Source of the DNA: Acidobacteriota bacterium
GTDB lineage: Bacteria; Acidobacteriota; Terriglobia; UBA7540
Assembly: GCA_003165615.1 (NCBI GenBank)
Contig: PLWR01000332.1
Location: forward strand, 1 to 5,740
DNA: 5,740 bases
Direction: 5' to 3'
The notes below the pieces were generated by a model. It was not told where the DNA came from. It was given only the letters and a program-made list of their open reading frames with translations, and did no database searches. Shown here in pieces: positions 4,955 through 5,740 of this stretch. The translations under genes were made by a program, and so were the position numbers. Numbering within the stretch: position 1 is the stretch's first letter; each line of letters opens with the position of its first letter.

Positions 4955-5344
4955 ATGAAAATCAAGCGCAACAAGACCTTCTCCGGCACACCCTGGGAAC
5001 CCAAATTTGGATACGCGCGCGCCGTGCAAGTGGGTGACGTGGTGCACGTTTCCGGCACCACGGGCACCGATCCCTCCGGCAAAGTGCTGGCCCCCAGTGA
5101 TATGTACGCACAGACCGTGCAGACCATCCGCAATATCGAAAGCGCCTTGCAGCGCCTGGGATTGGGATTGGAACACGTGGTCCGCACCCGCATCTATGTG
5201 ACCCAAATCGACCGCTGGGAGGAAGTCGCCAAAGCCCACGCGGAGTTCTTTGGCCAGATTCACCCCGCCACCAGCCTGATTGGCGTGGCTCGCCTGATCG
5301 ATCCTGAAATGCTGGTGGAAATTGAAGCGGAAGCTGTTGCCTGA
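4955..5344 (+). CDS. Rid-family (YjgF/YER057c/UK114) protein lacking the RidA catalytic Arg
   Basis: The gene encodes 129 residues, a complete single Rid domain of normal length. True RidA proteins hydrolyse reactive enamine/imine intermediates released by PLP enzymes, using an Arg (R105 in enteric RidA, in a PAR-S context) to hold the carboxylate. The family is recognised by VGDVVHVSGTTGTDPSGKV (26-44), the helix QTIRNIESALQRLG (56-69), HVVRTRIYVTQIDRW (74-88), HAEFFG and the final VARLIDPEMLVEIEAEAV. At the R105 position this protein has Thr (P104-A105-T106), while an acidic residue near E120 is kept (E122/E124). That places it among Rid subgroups not expected to deaminate imines, whose roles are mostly unknown. 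It probably forms a trimer, as the family does. It is 62 bp after the thioesterase and 5 bp before the acetyltransferase, so it is likely in one operon with the latter. Confidence 0.88.
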   Translation: MKIKRNKTFSGTPWEPKFGYARAVQVGDVVHVSGTTGTDPSGKVLAPSDMYAQTVQTIRNIESALQRLGLGLEHVVRTRIYVTQIDRWEEVAKAHAEFFGQIHPATSLIGVARLIDPEMLVEIEAEAVA

Positions 5345-5349
5345 GGCCG

Positions 5350-5740
5350 ATGATGTTGGCCCATTCCTTTGCCGAGGGGGCGGAGCTAAGGCTGCTGGAG
5401 CAGCATCACGCGCCCGAACTGTTCGCCCTGATCGAGCATAACCGCTCCTACCTGCGCCGTTGGATGCCGGAGTGGGACGTACAGAAATCGCTCGACGAGT
5501 GCAAAACCGTTATCCGCTCCTCGCTGGAACGGTTCGCTGCCAATGGCGGATCCACCCTGGGCATCTGGTGGCAGGGCCACCTGGCGGGGGTGATCGGCGC
5601 GGCGGCTTTCGATTGGGAAAACCGTTCCACCATGATCGGCTATTGGCTGGGTGAAAGCTTCCAGGGAAAAGGTCTGATGACCGGCGCCTGCCGGGCCCTG
5701 TTGGACTACCTGTTTTTTGAACTCAAACTCCACCGCGTGG
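5350..5740 (+). CDS. GNAT-family N-acetyltransferase, RimJ/RimL-like (partial, runs off window)
   Basis: The first 130 codons are present; the stop lies beyond the window. GNAT enzymes move an acetyl group from acetyl-CoA to an amine. The RimJ/RimL/YdaF subgroup acts on protein N-termini or small amines, and this substrate is unknown. Visible landmarks are an N-terminal ELRLLEQHHAPELFALIEHN (12-31), then YLRRWMPEWD (34-43), the strand STLGIWWQGHLAGVIGAAAF (68-87) and IGYWLGESFQGKGLMTGACR (96-115). Q105-G106-K107-G108 is the acetyl-CoA pyrophosphate-binding Q/RxxGxG/A loop. The final LKLHRV starts the next conserved strand of this subgroup. ATG codons lie at 5350 and 5353, five and eight bases after the Rid stop. 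TGAGG (5342-5346) overlaps that stop and sits better for 5353. The tight spacing implies translational coupling with the Rid gene. Confidence 0.88.
   Translation, partial: MMLAHSFAEGAELRLLEQHHAPELFALIEHNRSYLRRWMPEWDVQKSLDECKTVIRSSLERFAANGGSTLGIWWQGHLAGVIGAAAFDWENRSTMIGYWLGESFQGKGLMTGACRALLDYLFFELKLHRV

Overview
The window looks like chromosomal DNA from a diderm bacterium, most likely an Acidobacteriota member or a close relative. The grounds are the order BamA end, then two OmpH/Skp chaperones, GC-rich codon use, and palindromic intergenic repeats of the kind littering such genomes. The phylum call is inference; no rRNA or other marker gene is present.

Positions 1-1687 (+) form an outer-membrane biogenesis block. 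It holds the last 96 codons of a BamA/Omp85-type protein, then two tandem paralogous Skp/OmpH periplasmic chaperones (356-919 and 1064-1687). A strong GNRA-loop hairpin at 1733-1752, followed by a T-rich tract, closes the block.

Positions 1860-4191 hold a minus-strand block. A consensus-like promoter (4163-4191) reads leftward through a leader of about 225 nt into a small TPR-like protein (3932-3600) and then a CDF-family metal/proton antiporter (3459-2002). The transporter is unusually long because it carries three tandem ferredoxin-like cytosolic domains instead of one. Three different palindromic repeats lie in this block: one beyond the transporter's 3' end (1866-1948), one between the two genes and overlapping the transporter's start (3426-3596), and one in the 5' leader (4032-4123).

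Positions 4389-5740 (+) carry a small metabolic cluster: a hotdog-fold acyl-CoA thioesterase, a Rid-family protein lacking the canonical catalytic arginine, and the first 130 codons of a RimJ/RimL-like GNAT acetyltransferase that runs off the window. The last two are tightly spaced and probably co-transcribed.

No tRNA, rRNA, CRISPR array, transposase or phage gene was seen. The most unusual items are the triple-domain CDF transporter and the palindromic repeat that supplies its apparent start codon.
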